Assembly: GCA_049515555.1 (NCBI GenBank)
Contig: JBEKTY010000184.1
Coordinates: 1-14,622, forward strand
Length of the DNA: 14,622 nucleotides
Reading direction: 5' to 3'
Origin: JBEKTY01 sp049515555
GTDB lineage: Bacteria > Planctomycetota > Planctomycetia > Pirellulales > Thermoguttaceae
The notes beneath the pieces were generated by a model, which saw only the letters and a list, made by a program, of their open reading frames with translations, searched no databases and was not told where the DNA came from. Within the stretch, counting starts at the first letter, position 1. Each line of letters begins with the position of its first letter. A program made the position numbers and the translations under genes. Positions 1 through 7,178 of this stretch are shown piece by piece.

Positions 1-184
1 GCAAATTCCTTTCCAAAGGTTCCAACTTGCCCAAGTACGCCCCCAATCTAACCTCCACCCGCCAAATCCGCCACCCGAGTTCCCAGCCAGCCTCCAACCC
101 ACCGAAGTCCGTTCCTGCACCCGGTCGGTGCAGGTAGGCCGAATTGCTCTTGGCCCGAAACGCCCGGTTGGTTATCTTCCCGCC
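1..184. other. Upstream non-coding stretch
   Basis: I see no convincing gene here. A 7-bp hairpin (CCTGCAC 114-120 with GTGCAGG 128-134, 7-nt loop) sits about 50 nt before the first start codon. It has no T-run, so it is not an obvious intrinsic terminator. The reading frame of the next gene is open back to a GTG at 128, but the added residues look non-coding. Confidence 0.4.
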
Positions 185-1234
185 ATGAATCTTGCGGTTT
201 TCCTCCCCAACTGGGTGGGGGACATAGTAATGGCTACTCCCGCCCTGCGCGCGCTGAGGCGGCGTTTCGGCGCCGCGCGGATCGTGGGGATCTTGCGGCC
301 GCAGTTGGTCGATCTGCTGGACGGCACGACTTGGCTCGACGAGCAGTGGCCCTTCGATCCCCATGCCGGGCGGCGCGAGTGGCAACGCCTGGCGCTGCTT
401 TCCCGTTTGCGCCGCGGCCGGTTCGACGCGGCGCTGCTGTTGACCAATTCGCTGCACACGGCGCTGCTGGCGTGGCTAGGCGGGGCCCGGCAGCGGATCG
501 GCTACGCGCTGCACGGCCGGGGTCCGTTGGTCAACCAGCGGCTCGATGCTCCGCGGCAGGGACGCCGGCTGCGGCCCGCGCCGATGGTCGAGAGCTACCT
601 GGCCCTGGCAGGCGCGATGGGCTGCCCGCCGGAATCGCCGCGACTGGAGTTGGTCGTGACCGATGCCGAGCGGCGGCTGGGCGCGCGGATTTGGCAGACC
701 CTGGGGCTGCGGACTGATGGCCGGGTCGTGGCCCTGAACTCCAGCGGCGCCTACGGCTGCGCCAAACGCTGGCCGGTGGAACACTGCGGCACGCTGGCCC
801 GGCGGATCGTCGAGCAGCTCGATCACGACGTGCTGCTGCTGTGCGGCCCGACGGAATGCCGCCAGGCCCGCGATGCGGTCCGGCACGCCGCCTGCGGGCG
901 GGTCTTCTCGCTGGCCGAGCAGCCCATGAGCCTGCCGGCCACCAAGGCCTGCCTCGAGCGTAGCCGGCTGTTGGTCTCGACCGATAGCGGACCGCGGCAC
1001 ATCGCCGCCGCGCTGGGCAAGCCGGTGGTCACCCTGCTGGGACCCACTTTGCCGGTCTGGATCGAGAATCCCACGGTCCGCGGGCCGATGCTCCGCACCG
1101 ACCTGGATTGCCTGGGCTGCGGCCGGCGGGTGTGTCCCTTGCGGCACCACCGCTGCATGCGCGAGCTGCGGCCGGAATCGGTGCTGGCGGAAGTGGCGGC
1201 CCTGTTACAGTCGCAAGTGGAACAAGCGGCATAG
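185..1234 (+). CDS. waaF: Glycosyltransferase family 9, ADP-heptose:LPS heptosyltransferase-like
   Basis: Predicted to transfer an ADP-activated heptose onto the inner core of a lipopolysaccharide-like glycan at the cytoplasmic face of the inner membrane. The 349-residue protein matches the usual family length. The N-terminal motif NWVGD (residues 9-13) contains the Asp that is catalytic in WaaC/WaaF. A phosphate/nucleotide-binding segment NSSGAYGCAKRWP lies mid-protein, and the C-lobe has STDSGPRHIAAALGKPVV with Asp267. A Cys/His cluster (C309, C312, C317, H321, H322, C324) resembles the CPLxHHxCM segment common in this family. The ATG at 185 is preferred to the GTG at 128 because it places NWVGD where the family has it; no strong ribosome-binding site is visible. 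It is followed 8 nt later by a WaaP-type kinase gene, which fits LPS-core assembly. The exact acceptor, and whether the donor is heptose, are inferred from the family only. Confidence 0.85.
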   Translation: MNLAVFLPNWVGDIVMATPALRALRRRFGAARIVGILRPQLVDLLDGTTWLDEQWPFDPHAGRREWQRLALLSRLRRGRFDAALLLTNSLHTALLAWLGGARQRIGYALHGRGPLVNQRLDAPRQGRRLRPAPMVESYLALAGAMGCPPESPRLELVVTDAERRLGARIWQTLGLRTDGRVVALNSSGAYGCAKRWPVEHCGTLARRIVEQLDHDVLLLCGPTECRQARDAVRHAACGRVFSLAEQPMSLPATKACLERSRLLVSTDSGPRHIAAALGKPVVTLLGPTLPVWIENPTVRGPMLRTDLDCLGCGRRVCPLRHHRCMRELRPESVLAEVAALLQSQVEQAA

Positions 1235-1242
1235 GAAAGTCA

Positions 1243-2157
1243 GTGGAAGACGACAGTTTGCAATCGGGGCTGGATTCCGCCCGGGCCGCTCGGGGGCCGA
1301 GCGCCGTCGATGCGCCCCTGCCGCCCGGTAGCGGGCGGATGTGGCTGGAGGGCCGCTATCGCGGGGCGCTGGAGCGGGCCGGCCTGGCCACCTTCGAGCA
1401 GGTAATGGCCGCCAGGCACGGCCAATGCATGCGGGTGGTCGGCGATCGCGAGAATTGGTATTTGCAGGTGGCAGACGCCGCCCAGCCGGGGCTGGGCATG
1501 TATCTGAAGAAGCACCGGGTCCACACCTGGCTGACGCGGCTGTGGGCCGGGCTGGGAATGCCCCTGCCGGTCAGTGCCGGCCGGCGCGAGGCCCGAAACG
1601 TCGAGTCGCTCGCCGCGCTGGCCATCGACGTGCCGCGGCTGGTAGCTTACGGCGAGAAGTTCTCCGCCAACGGCCGGCTGGAGTCGTTCCTGCTCACCGA
1701 AGAGCTGGCGGGCTACGTCGAGCTGCAGGACTTCGTGCGGCGGCGGTTCCCCGCTTGCGCCCGGCGCGGCGGGGCCCGAGACCACGATCTGGCCCGGCTG
1801 CTCCGCCAGGTGGCCGGCATCGCCCGCCGTTTCCATCAGGCGGGCTATAACCACCGCGACTTCTACAGTTGCCATTTCCTTACCAAGGAGTTGGCGCCGG
1901 GGCAGTTCGACATCCGGCTGATCGACCTGCAGCGGATGCAGCGGCGGCGTTGGTTCCGCCGCCGGTGGATCGTCAAGGACCTGGCCCAGCTTGCACACAT
2001 GCTGTCGTCGGCCGACTGCCTTTCCTGCCGCGACAAGCTGGCCTTCATGCGGCATTACCTGGGGGTGCGAAAGCTCGCCGCGGCCGACAAGCGGCTGATC
2101 CGCTCGGTGCTGCGGAAGCAAGCCTTCATCGAGCGGCACGAGCGACGCTGGAGATAA
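1243..2157 (+). CDS. Lipopolysaccharide kinase (WaaP/Kdo kinase-like)
   Basis: A eukaryotic-protein-kinase-fold small-molecule kinase expected to phosphorylate a sugar of the LPS inner core. In this 304-residue protein the catalytic loop YNHRDFYSCHFL is clear, with HRD at residues 204-206 and the family-typical Cys-His at 210-211. The metal-binding Asp equivalent is D228 in LIDLQR. The N-lobe has MYLKKHR with candidate ATP-binding lysines at 89-90. I chose the GTG start at 1243 because it lies just after the upstream stop and follows a good AGGAAAG ribosome-binding site (1232-1238). The frame is open further upstream, but that part overlaps the heptosyltransferase gene and reads as its shadow; an ATG at 1339 is a less likely start. 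The first ~30 residues are low-complexity. The 8-nt gap to the heptosyltransferase suggests co-translation in one operon. The sugar substrate cannot be told from sequence. Confidence 0.85.
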   Translation: MEDDSLQSGLDSARAARGPSAVDAPLPPGSGRMWLEGRYRGALERAGLATFEQVMAARHGQCMRVVGDRENWYLQVADAAQPGLGMYLKKHRVHTWLTRLWAGLGMPLPVSAGRREARNVESLAALAIDVPRLVAYGEKFSANGRLESFLLTEELAGYVELQDFVRRRFPACARRGGARDHDLARLLRQVAGIARRFHQAGYNHRDFYSCHFLTKELAPGQFDIRLIDLQRMQRRRWFRRRWIVKDLAQLAHMLSSADCLSCRDKLAFMRHYLGVRKLAAADKRLIRSVLRKQAFIERHERRWR

Positions 2158-2317
2158 GTATGGGCCGACAAATAACTGCCGTACTTATCACGCTCCGCGT
2201 GATGCCCTGCCTCTCGCGGAGCGAGAGGAGTACGGGAAATGCGGAACTTGTTTTTCGGCCGGTACCAAGAGGCGCAAGCGACATGAGGCGGAAGCGAGCA
2301 CAGACGAGGCGGACGGG
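2158..2317. repeat. Intergenic gap carrying a double-hairpin repeat element (family A, copy 1)
   Basis: The 160-bp gap between the kinase and first GT4 gene holds a structured element at 2179-2235. A closing stem (CCGTACT 2179-2185 with AGTACGG 2229-2235) encloses two perfect 7-bp hairpins: ATCACGC/GCGTGAT with loop TCC (2187-2203), and CTCTCGC/GCGAGAG with loop GGA (2211-2227). The two loops are complementary, and the pairing extends to 9 bp (2191-2199 with 2215-2223). A related copy in opposite order lies at 8365-8421. No transposase is nearby. Confidence 0.8.
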
Positions 2318-3586
2318 ATGAGGATCGGCCTGGTGCTGGAACAATTCGATCCCTTGCGCGGCGGCCGCGAGCAGTGGACGTTCGGGCTGGCCGACCGGCT
2401 GGCGGCGCGGGGACACGAAGTCCATGTGGCGGCGCGGGGTTTCGCCGAGGCCGCCGCCCGCTTGCCCGTCACCCTGCACGCCGTCCGCTGCGGCTGGTCG
2501 CCGCAGGCCTTCACCGCGGCGGTGCGGGCCGCGCTGGAGCCGCTCTCCCTGGACGTGATCCACGACATGGGCGCGGGCTGGTACTGCGACGTCTTCCAGC
2601 CGCACAGCGGCTCGCGGGCCGCACTCACCGAGCGCAAACTGCTGCTGTTGCCCTGGTGGCTCCGCGGGCTGAAGCATCAAATGAACCGCTGCCTGCCGCG
2701 GCATCGCGGCTTCCGCAGCGTCATGCGGCGGCAATACGCCGATCACGGGCAGATCCTCTTGGCCTTGTCGCAGGCGGTGGCCGACGACTTCCAACGCCTG
2801 CACGGCGTGCCCGCCGAGCGGATCCGCCTGGTCCATAACGGCGTGGACCTGGAGCGCTTCTCGCCCTGGCGCTGTACACCCTACCGCGCCGCGGTCCGCC
2901 GCCGCCTGCAAATCGGCCCGCAGACCGTCTTGGCCCTGATCGTGGCCCATAATTTCCAGCTCAAGGGGGTGCCGGCGCTGTTGCGGGCCGTGGCCCGGTT
3001 GCGGGCCGAGGGCCGGGGCGTATGCCTGGCGGTGGTCGGCGGTCGGCGGTTGGAAACCTGGCGCCGCCGGATCGAGTGGCAGGGCCTGGGCCAGGCCGTC
3101 ACGCTGGTCGGCCCGGTCGCCGACCCCGTGCCCTACTACGCCGCCGCCGACCTGTACGTGCATCCCACGTTCTACGACGCCTGCAGCCTGGTGGCCTTGG
3201 AGGCGGCCGCCTGCGGGCTGCCGGTGATTACCAGCCGCTATAACGGGGCGGCGGAGGTGTTCGGCGGCAGTCCGGGCGTGCGGGTGATCGCCGACCCGGC
3301 CCATACCGAGGAGTTGGCCGCCGCGATGCGGCCGCTGCTGGATCCGGCCGTGCGCCGCGAGATGGCCGCCGCCGCGCGGCAGACCATGCTGACGCACTCG
3401 CTGGAGAACAACGTGGACCGGATCCTCGACGTGTACCAAGAGGTCATCGAGCGCCGCCGGCTCAGCCCGCCGCAAGGCTACGGGGTGTGGACCGCCCGCG
3501 TGCCGGCCGCCGCCGAGGAGTCGGCCCCGGCAGGCCAGGGGCGCGCGCCGCGGCCGGTCGCCAGCCCGCCAGGAGTCCCCGCATGA
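2318..3586 (+). CDS. Glycosyltransferase family 4 (first of a tandem pair)
   Basis: A retaining GT-B glycosyltransferase, 422 residues, probably adding a sugar from a nucleotide-sugar donor to the growing surface glycan at the inner membrane. The N-terminal GT4 domain starts with the glycine-rich FDPLRGGREQW segment. The C-lobe has LVHNGVDLERFSP (residues ~170-182) and the donor-site motif FYDACSLVALEAAACGLPV at 285-303. There the usual E-x7-E appears as D287-x7-E295. The start is the ATG at 2318; translation from here gives the family N-terminus directly. After the GT domain there is a Pro/Ala-rich tail of about 40 residues that the neighbour lacks. Its stop overlaps the next ATG (ATGA). It aligns along its whole length with the next gene, including HDMGAGWY and the KLLLLP-WLR segment, so the two arose by tandem duplication. 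Donor and acceptor are unknown. Confidence 0.85.
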   Translation: MRIGLVLEQFDPLRGGREQWTFGLADRLAARGHEVHVAARGFAEAAARLPVTLHAVRCGWSPQAFTAAVRAALEPLSLDVIHDMGAGWYCDVFQPHSGSRAALTERKLLLLPWWLRGLKHQMNRCLPRHRGFRSVMRRQYADHGQILLALSQAVADDFQRLHGVPAERIRLVHNGVDLERFSPWRCTPYRAAVRRRLQIGPQTVLALIVAHNFQLKGVPALLRAVARLRAEGRGVCLAVVGGRRLETWRRRIEWQGLGQAVTLVGPVADPVPYYAAADLYVHPTFYDACSLVALEAAACGLPVITSRYNGAAEVFGGSPGVRVIADPAHTEELAAAMRPLLDPAVRREMAAAARQTMLTHSLENNVDRILDVYQEVIERRRLSPPQGYGVWTARVPAAAEESAPAGQGRAPRPVASPPGVPA

Positions 3587-4731
3587 AAATCGGCCTGGTG
3601 ATCGATTGCCTCGATCCACGCCGCGGCGGGGCGGAGCAGTGGACGCTGCAGCACGCCGAGCGGCTGCTGGCCCGGGGCCATGAGGTGCACGTGGTGGCCC
3701 AGGACATCGCCGGCCGGGCGGCGCAACTGCCGATCGTCGCCCATCGCCTGGGCCGCTTCCGCTCGATCCTGGCCCGCGCCGAAGCGGCGGAAAGCAAGCT
3801 CCGCGGCCTGGGCCTGGACGTCATCCACGACATCGGCCTGGGCTGGTATAGCCATCTCCTGCAATCGGAAGACGGCTCGCGGATCGCCCAATGGCAGCAG
3901 AAGCTGCTGCTGCTGCCCCCCTGGCTGCGGCCTGCCAAGCGGGCCCTGCTGCATACGCTGCCCCGCTACCGCCACTTCCGCCAGCTCATGGCCCGCCAGT
4001 TCGGCGACCCGGCGCGGATCGTGGTCGCCATCTCGAAGATGTGCGCCCGGGATTACCAGCAATACCACCACGTCGATCCGGCGCGGATCCGGCTGATCTA
4101 CCACGGTACCGACACCGAGCGCTTCTCGCCCCTGCACCGCGACCGCTGGCGGGGCCGGGTCCGCACGCGGCTGGGCATCGGACCCCACGAGGTGCTGTTT
4201 CTGTTCGTCGGCCACGATTACCACCGCAAGGGGCTGGCCACTGCGGTGCGGGCCATCGCCCGGCTGGCGGCCGAAGGCTGCCCGGTGCGACTACTGGTGG
4301 TGGGCGGGAAGCGGCGGCGAGGGCTGCCGCACCTCAGTCCGCAGCAGCGGGCCGCGGTCCGCTTCGTCGGCGCCGCCGACGACCCCATGCCCTACTACGC
4401 CGCCGCCGACGCCGTCGTACTGCCCTCGTTCTACGATCCCTTCGGACTCGTGGTGCTGGAAGGTGCGGCCTGCGCCCTGCCGGTGGTCACCACCCGATCC
4501 ACCGGGGCCAGCGAGCTGCTGACCGACGGGCTCGACGGCTACGTGCTCCCCGATCCGACCGACGACCGCGAGCTGGCCGGCCGGCTGCGGGAACTGCTCG
4601 ACCCGCTCCTGCGCGGCCGGATGGGCCAAGCCGCCCGAACACTCGCCCTGAAACACGGCCTGGATCGCAATTGCGACCAGATCATCGACATTTACCGCGA
4701 GATCGCGGGGGCCCGGCGCCGGGCCGCGTAG
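3583..4731 (+). CDS. Glycosyltransferase family 4 (second of a tandem pair)
   Basis: A 382-residue GT-B enzyme, paralogous to the gene just before it. Shared blocks include the DPRRGGAEQW N-terminal loop, ARGHEVHVVAQ, HDIGLGWYSHL, QKLLLLPPWLR, IRLIYHGTDTERFSP, and the donor-site motif FYDPFGLVVLEGAACALPV, where D285-x7-E293 replaces E-x7-E. The ATG at 3583 is chosen because an AGGAG ribosome-binding site (3571-3575) precedes it by 7 nt, it overlaps the upstream stop, and it gives the family N-terminus. The frame is open 96 bp further upstream only inside the previous gene. The ATGA overlap implies translational coupling, so the pair is probably made in equal amounts and may add consecutive sugars. 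Specificity is not deducible. It ends at TAG, followed by a repeat-filled gap. Confidence 0.87.
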   Translation: MKIGLVIDCLDPRRGGAEQWTLQHAERLLARGHEVHVVAQDIAGRAAQLPIVAHRLGRFRSILARAEAAESKLRGLGLDVIHDIGLGWYSHLLQSEDGSRIAQWQQKLLLLPPWLRPAKRALLHTLPRYRHFRQLMARQFGDPARIVVAISKMCARDYQQYHHVDPARIRLIYHGTDTERFSPLHRDRWRGRVRTRLGIGPHEVLFLFVGHDYHRKGLATAVRAIARLAAEGCPVRLLVVGGKRRRGLPHLSPQQRAAVRFVGAADDPMPYYAAADAVVLPSFYDPFGLVVLEGAACALPVVTTRSTGASELLTDGLDGYVLPDPTDDRELAGRLRELLDPLLRGRMGQAARTLALKHGLDRNCDQIIDIYREIAGARRRAA

Positions 4732-4753
4732 CCGGGATTACTTACCCGAGGCT

Positions 4754-4823
4754 CGTAGTGACCCGATTTATCGGGTCTGGAGAGCGTGTACAGGTCCAGG
4801 ACCGCATGAATGCGGTCACTACG
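4754..4823. repeat. Double-hairpin interspersed repeat (family B)
   Basis: CGTAGT (4754-4759) pairs with ACTACG (4818-4823) and encloses two 8-bp hairpins. Hairpin 1 is GACCCGAT/ATCGGGTC with loop TT (4760-4777); hairpin 2 is GACCGCAT/ATGCGGTC with loop GA (4800-4817). The element is also an imperfect inverted repeat of itself. CG in hairpin 1 is GC in hairpin 2 on both arms, so each hairpin stays self-complementary. It lies between two glycosyltransferase genes and carries no coding sequence. Confidence 0.8.
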
Positions 4824-4869
4824 AACGATTGGTGAATAATCCGGCCCGGCCAGCGCCGGCGCAGACCCA

Positions 4870-4913
4870 GGGGACTGTCCCAATTTTCGTCCGACGAAAA
4901 TGGGACTGTCCCC
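4870..4913. repeat. REP-like palindrome (family G, copy 1)
   Basis: A long hairpin: GGGGAC, a T mismatch, GTCCC, a bulged A, then ATTTTCG (4870-4889) pair with CGAAAAT, GGGAC, T, GTCCCC (4895-4913) across the 5-nt loop TCCGA. Each end is itself a small palindrome, GGGACTGTCCC. A relative lies at 12606-12666 in front of the RNase E/G gene. The right edge runs to within 13 nt of the next start codon, and GAAGG just after it may serve as the ribosome-binding site. Confidence 0.8.
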
Positions 4914-4926
4914 TTTGAAGGCGCCG

Positions 4927-6150
4927 ATGCACATTTGTCTTTACACCCACACGGCCCTGCCCGATCTGGGCGGATTGCAACTGGTGGTCGACGCCCTGGC
5001 CCGGCAGTTCACCGCCGCCGGCCACCCGACGGTCGTGCTGGCCCCGCGGCGGCGATCGGCGGGCCGGCTGGCCCCCGGCTCGGCGCCCTACCCGACCGCC
5101 TGGCACCCGCGCTTCTTCTCGACCCGCCGGGGCCTGGGCTGGTATTCATGGTGGTTGGCGCGGTTGCACCGCCGCCACGGGTTTGACGTGATTCACTGCC
5201 ACGGGAGCTACCCCTGCGGCTATGTGGCCGCTGGCTGCCGGCAGTTGGCCGGCGTGCCGCTGGTGGTGACCAGCCACGGCGACGACCTGGGGCCGCAGAG
5301 CATCTACGATCGCAAGCCCGCCTTGCGCGGCCGCTATCGGTGGGCCCTGGCCCGGGCCGATGCGGCGGTGGCCATCAGCAGTTTCACCGCGCGGCGGCTG
5401 CGCGAGGCCTGCCCGGAGCTGCGGCAAATCGAGCCGCTCCCCAACGGGGTTGACGTGCGGCGGTTCTCGGTCGCCGTGCCGCGGCCGCCCGAGCTGCACT
5501 CCGCCGTCGAGCCGGGTCGTTACCTGCTGTTTCTGGGCCGGCTCGACCGGCGGAAGGGCGTCGATCTGCTGTTGACGGCCTTCGCCCGAAACGCAGCGGC
5601 GCACGACGTGCAACTGGTCGTCGCCGGCCGCGGGCCGGAGCTCGCCGCCCTCCAGGCGCAGGCCGTCGAGTTGGGCCTCGACCGCCGGGTGTGCTTCCTC
5701 GGCGCGGTCGAAGGCCCCACCAAGACCTACCTGTTGCAAAACACGCTCTGCACCCTGCTCGTCTCCCGCACTTGGGAGGCGTTTCCGCTGGTGCTGTTGG
5801 AAAGTTACGCGGCGGGCCGCCCGGTCATTGCCACTCGGCTGGAAGGCCTGTCCGATTTCGTCCGCTCGGACGAGACCGGTCTGCTCGTGCCGCCGGAGTG
5901 CGTGGCGTCGCTGGCCGAGGCCATCCAGCGGGCGATCGGCGATCGGGAGCAGCTTGCCCGCTGGGGCGTCGCAGCGCGGCGGCTGACGCAGGACTACGAT
6001 TGGAGCGCCGTAGCGGCCCGCCATCTGGCCTTGTATGAACGCCTTGCCCGCCAGCGGCAAGCGGTTGAGGTCCCCTCTCCCGGAGGAAGAGGGGACCGAC
6101 CGATCCGCAGTTTGCACAACTCCAGCGCTAACGGAGTCCTGCCAAGATGA
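4927..6150 (+). CDS. Glycosyltransferase family 4, third in the cluster
   Basis: A 407-residue GT-B retaining glycosyltransferase. The N-terminus MHICLYTHTALPDLGGLQLV has the donor-loop glycines, IEPLPNGVDVRRFSV opens the C-lobe, LFLGRLDRRKGVDLLL is the typical second-domain start, and RTWEAFPLVLLESYAAGRPV holds a complete E284-x7-E292. Unlike the preceding pair, the canonical Glu is kept. The ATG at 4927 is preferred over a GTG at 4900, because the earlier start lies inside a palindromic repeat; GAAGG at 4917-4921 is a modest ribosome-binding site. Coding sequence runs into a CCCCTCTCCC-type palindrome (6069-6097), which encodes the near-terminal EVPSPGGRGDRP, so the last ~30 residues look like a repeat-derived tail. 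Its stop overlaps the next ATG (6147-6150). Sugar specificity is unknown. Confidence 0.87.
   Translation: MHICLYTHTALPDLGGLQLVVDALARQFTAAGHPTVVLAPRRRSAGRLAPGSAPYPTAWHPRFFSTRRGLGWYSWWLARLHRRHGFDVIHCHGSYPCGYVAAGCRQLAGVPLVVTSHGDDLGPQSIYDRKPALRGRYRWALARADAAVAISSFTARRLREACPELRQIEPLPNGVDVRRFSVAVPRPPELHSAVEPGRYLLFLGRLDRRKGVDLLLTAFARNAAAHDVQLVVAGRGPELAALQAQAVELGLDRRVCFLGAVEGPTKTYLLQNTLCTLLVSRTWEAFPLVLLESYAAGRPVIATRLEGLSDFVRSDETGLLVPPECVASLAEAIQRAIGDREQLARWGVAARRLTQDYDWSAVAARHLALYERLARQRQAVEVPSPGGRGDRPIRSLHNSSANGVLPR
6069..6097. repeat. CCCCTCTCCC-family palindrome inside a coding region (family C, copy 1)
   Basis: GGTCCCCTCT (6069-6078) pairs perfectly with AGAGGGGACC (6088-6097) over a 9-nt loop. 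It lies within the 3' end of the third GT4 gene, in frame and without creating a stop. Other copies are at 7952-7989, 8452-8474, 11698-11736, 11785-11822 and 14475-14506. Confidence 0.75.
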
Positions 6151-6692
6151 GCCAGACCGCCAATGAACCGGCTGCGGACCGACCAGCCGCCGTCGGGGAG
6201 GCCTTCCTGCCAATTGATCCCTTTCCGGCCGCCGCCGAGTGGCTCGGCCCGCGACGGATCGAGCAGATCATCTGGGCCTTCCTCGCGCTGGGGTTGGTGA
6301 TCCGCGCCATCCGCTATCTGCTGCAATTCCCGCTCTGGCCCGACGAGGCCTAGGTGGCCCACAACTACCTCGACCGCGGATACCTGGAGCTGCTCCGGCC
6401 GCTGGACTTCCGCCAGGTGGCGCCGTTTGTGTATCTGTGGGTACCGAAGACGTTCGTGTCGGTGTTGGGGTTCTCCGAGTATTCGCTGCGGCTGTACGTT
6501 TTCCTGTGCTCGGTGGCCAGCCTGCTGGTGTTCCGGCGCCTGGCCGGCCGAGTGTTGCAAGGCACCGCGCGGCTGCTGGCGGTGGGCACGTTTGCGGTGG
6601 CGTATCCGCTGCTGCGCTACTCGGCCGAGGCCAAGCCCTATGGTTCCGATTTCTTCGTCTCACTGGTGCTGCTGACCCTGGCGGTGGAGTAG
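6147..6692 (+). pseudogene. GT39-type polytopic membrane glycosyltransferase remnant
   Basis: The start of a membrane glycosyltransferase of the ArnT/PMT-like GT39 superfamily, which uses lipid-linked sugar donors on the periplasmic side. The ATG at 6147 overlaps the upstream stop and has GGAG at 6134-6137. Residues ~39-60 form the first membrane helix, followed by the signature loop FPLWPDEA, whose acidic residues are catalytic in the family. The very next codon is TAG (6351-6353). The same frame then continues with clear family sequence (VAHNYLDRGYLELLRPLDF, then QVAPFVYLW and further hydrophobic helices) to a second TAG at 6690-6692, right before a long inverted repeat. About two-thirds of a normal 500-residue protein is missing. 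Loss of function is the likeliest reading. A restart at GTG 6354 would lack the catalytic loop. A sequencing error could explain the first TAG but not the truncation. Confidence 0.7.
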
Positions 6693-6701
6693 TGCCGTCG
6701 C

Positions 6702-6768
6702 CGGGTGCCACTGCTGGCTTGTCCAGCAGTGTGAGAAGCACTGCTGGACAAGCCAGCAGTGGCACCCG
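6702..6768. repeat. Perfect 30-bp inverted repeat, double-hairpin type (family E)
   Basis: Arms 6702-6731 and 6739-6768 are perfect reverse complements separated by TGAGAAG. Each arm contains its own 9-bp hairpin, CACTGCTGG/CCAGCAGTG: the first with loop CTTGT (6718-6722), the second with loop ACAAG (6748-6752). An outer stem, CGGGTGC/GCACCCG, closes both. The loops are complementary. It starts 9 nt after the stop that ends the GT39 remnant. Confidence 0.92.
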
Positions 6769-6793
6769 ATCCCGGCACAGAAACGCTCGCAAA

Positions 6794-6820
6794 CGGCATA
6801 CGCCGCGTGCCGGCTACGTT
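6794..6820. repeat. Diverged CTACATT-type palindrome (family D)
   Basis: CGGCAT (6794-6799) pairs with GTGCCG (6807-6812), one wobble, and is followed by CTACGTT (6814-6820). It looks like a diverged relative of the better copies at 8214-8300 and 11829-11855, which end in CTACATT. Confidence 0.5.
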
Positions 6821-7029
6821 GGCCCGGCCGACCCGAAGCGATCCTTCCCTGACGGGCGGACGTTCGGGCGTGGGGGGCTCCGATGGGGCGGGTCGAAGCG
6901 CAGCTTCCGCACCCCCGCCAGGATCGGCCTAGGCCGCGGCTCCGGTTTCTTCTCGCTGGGCGCCATGGTGGCCGATTATAATCCCGCCACCCGCCGCCGC
7001 GAAAGCCCGTTCATAGGCCGCTACCAGAC

Positions 7030-7178
7030 GGGTGGCACGTCCCTGAGCTTGCCAACGGCGTGGTTTCGCCATTTCCACGCCCTTCGCTGCGTTCAGGGAG
7101 GTGGCACGTCCCTGAGCGCCGCGAAGGGCGTGGCTCGCAGCCCCCGCCACGCCCCTCGTCCCTCAGGGCGTGCCACCC
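7030..7178. repeat. Nested repeat block with GGTGGCACGTCCCTGAG copies (family H)
   Basis: GGGTGGCACGTCCCTGAG is at 7030-7047, with a direct copy at 7100-7116 and an inverted, one-base-shorter copy at 7161-7178. Between them is a 13-bp perfect inverted repeat, CCACGCCCTTCGC (7075-7087) with GCGAAGGGCGTGG (7121-7133). The whole block can fold as a nested structure. It is non-coding. Confidence 0.8.

Noticed and set aside
2126..3619. 497-codon open frame on the minus strand
   Set aside because: Antisense shadow of the first GT4 gene; the composition is atypical and no motif is visible.
6351..6353. Pyrrolysine or general TAG recoding
   Set aside because: TAG ends several clearly complete genes in this window, and the gene is truncated downstream anyway, so a pseudogene is simpler.
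6977..6982. A second perfect TATAAT in the repeat-rich stretch
   Set aside because: No -35 element at a suitable distance and no gene follows before the TPR gene, which has a nearer candidate.
7030..7178. CRISPR array
   Set aside because: Only three copies, one inverted, spaced unevenly and with internal inverted repeats; no cas genes.
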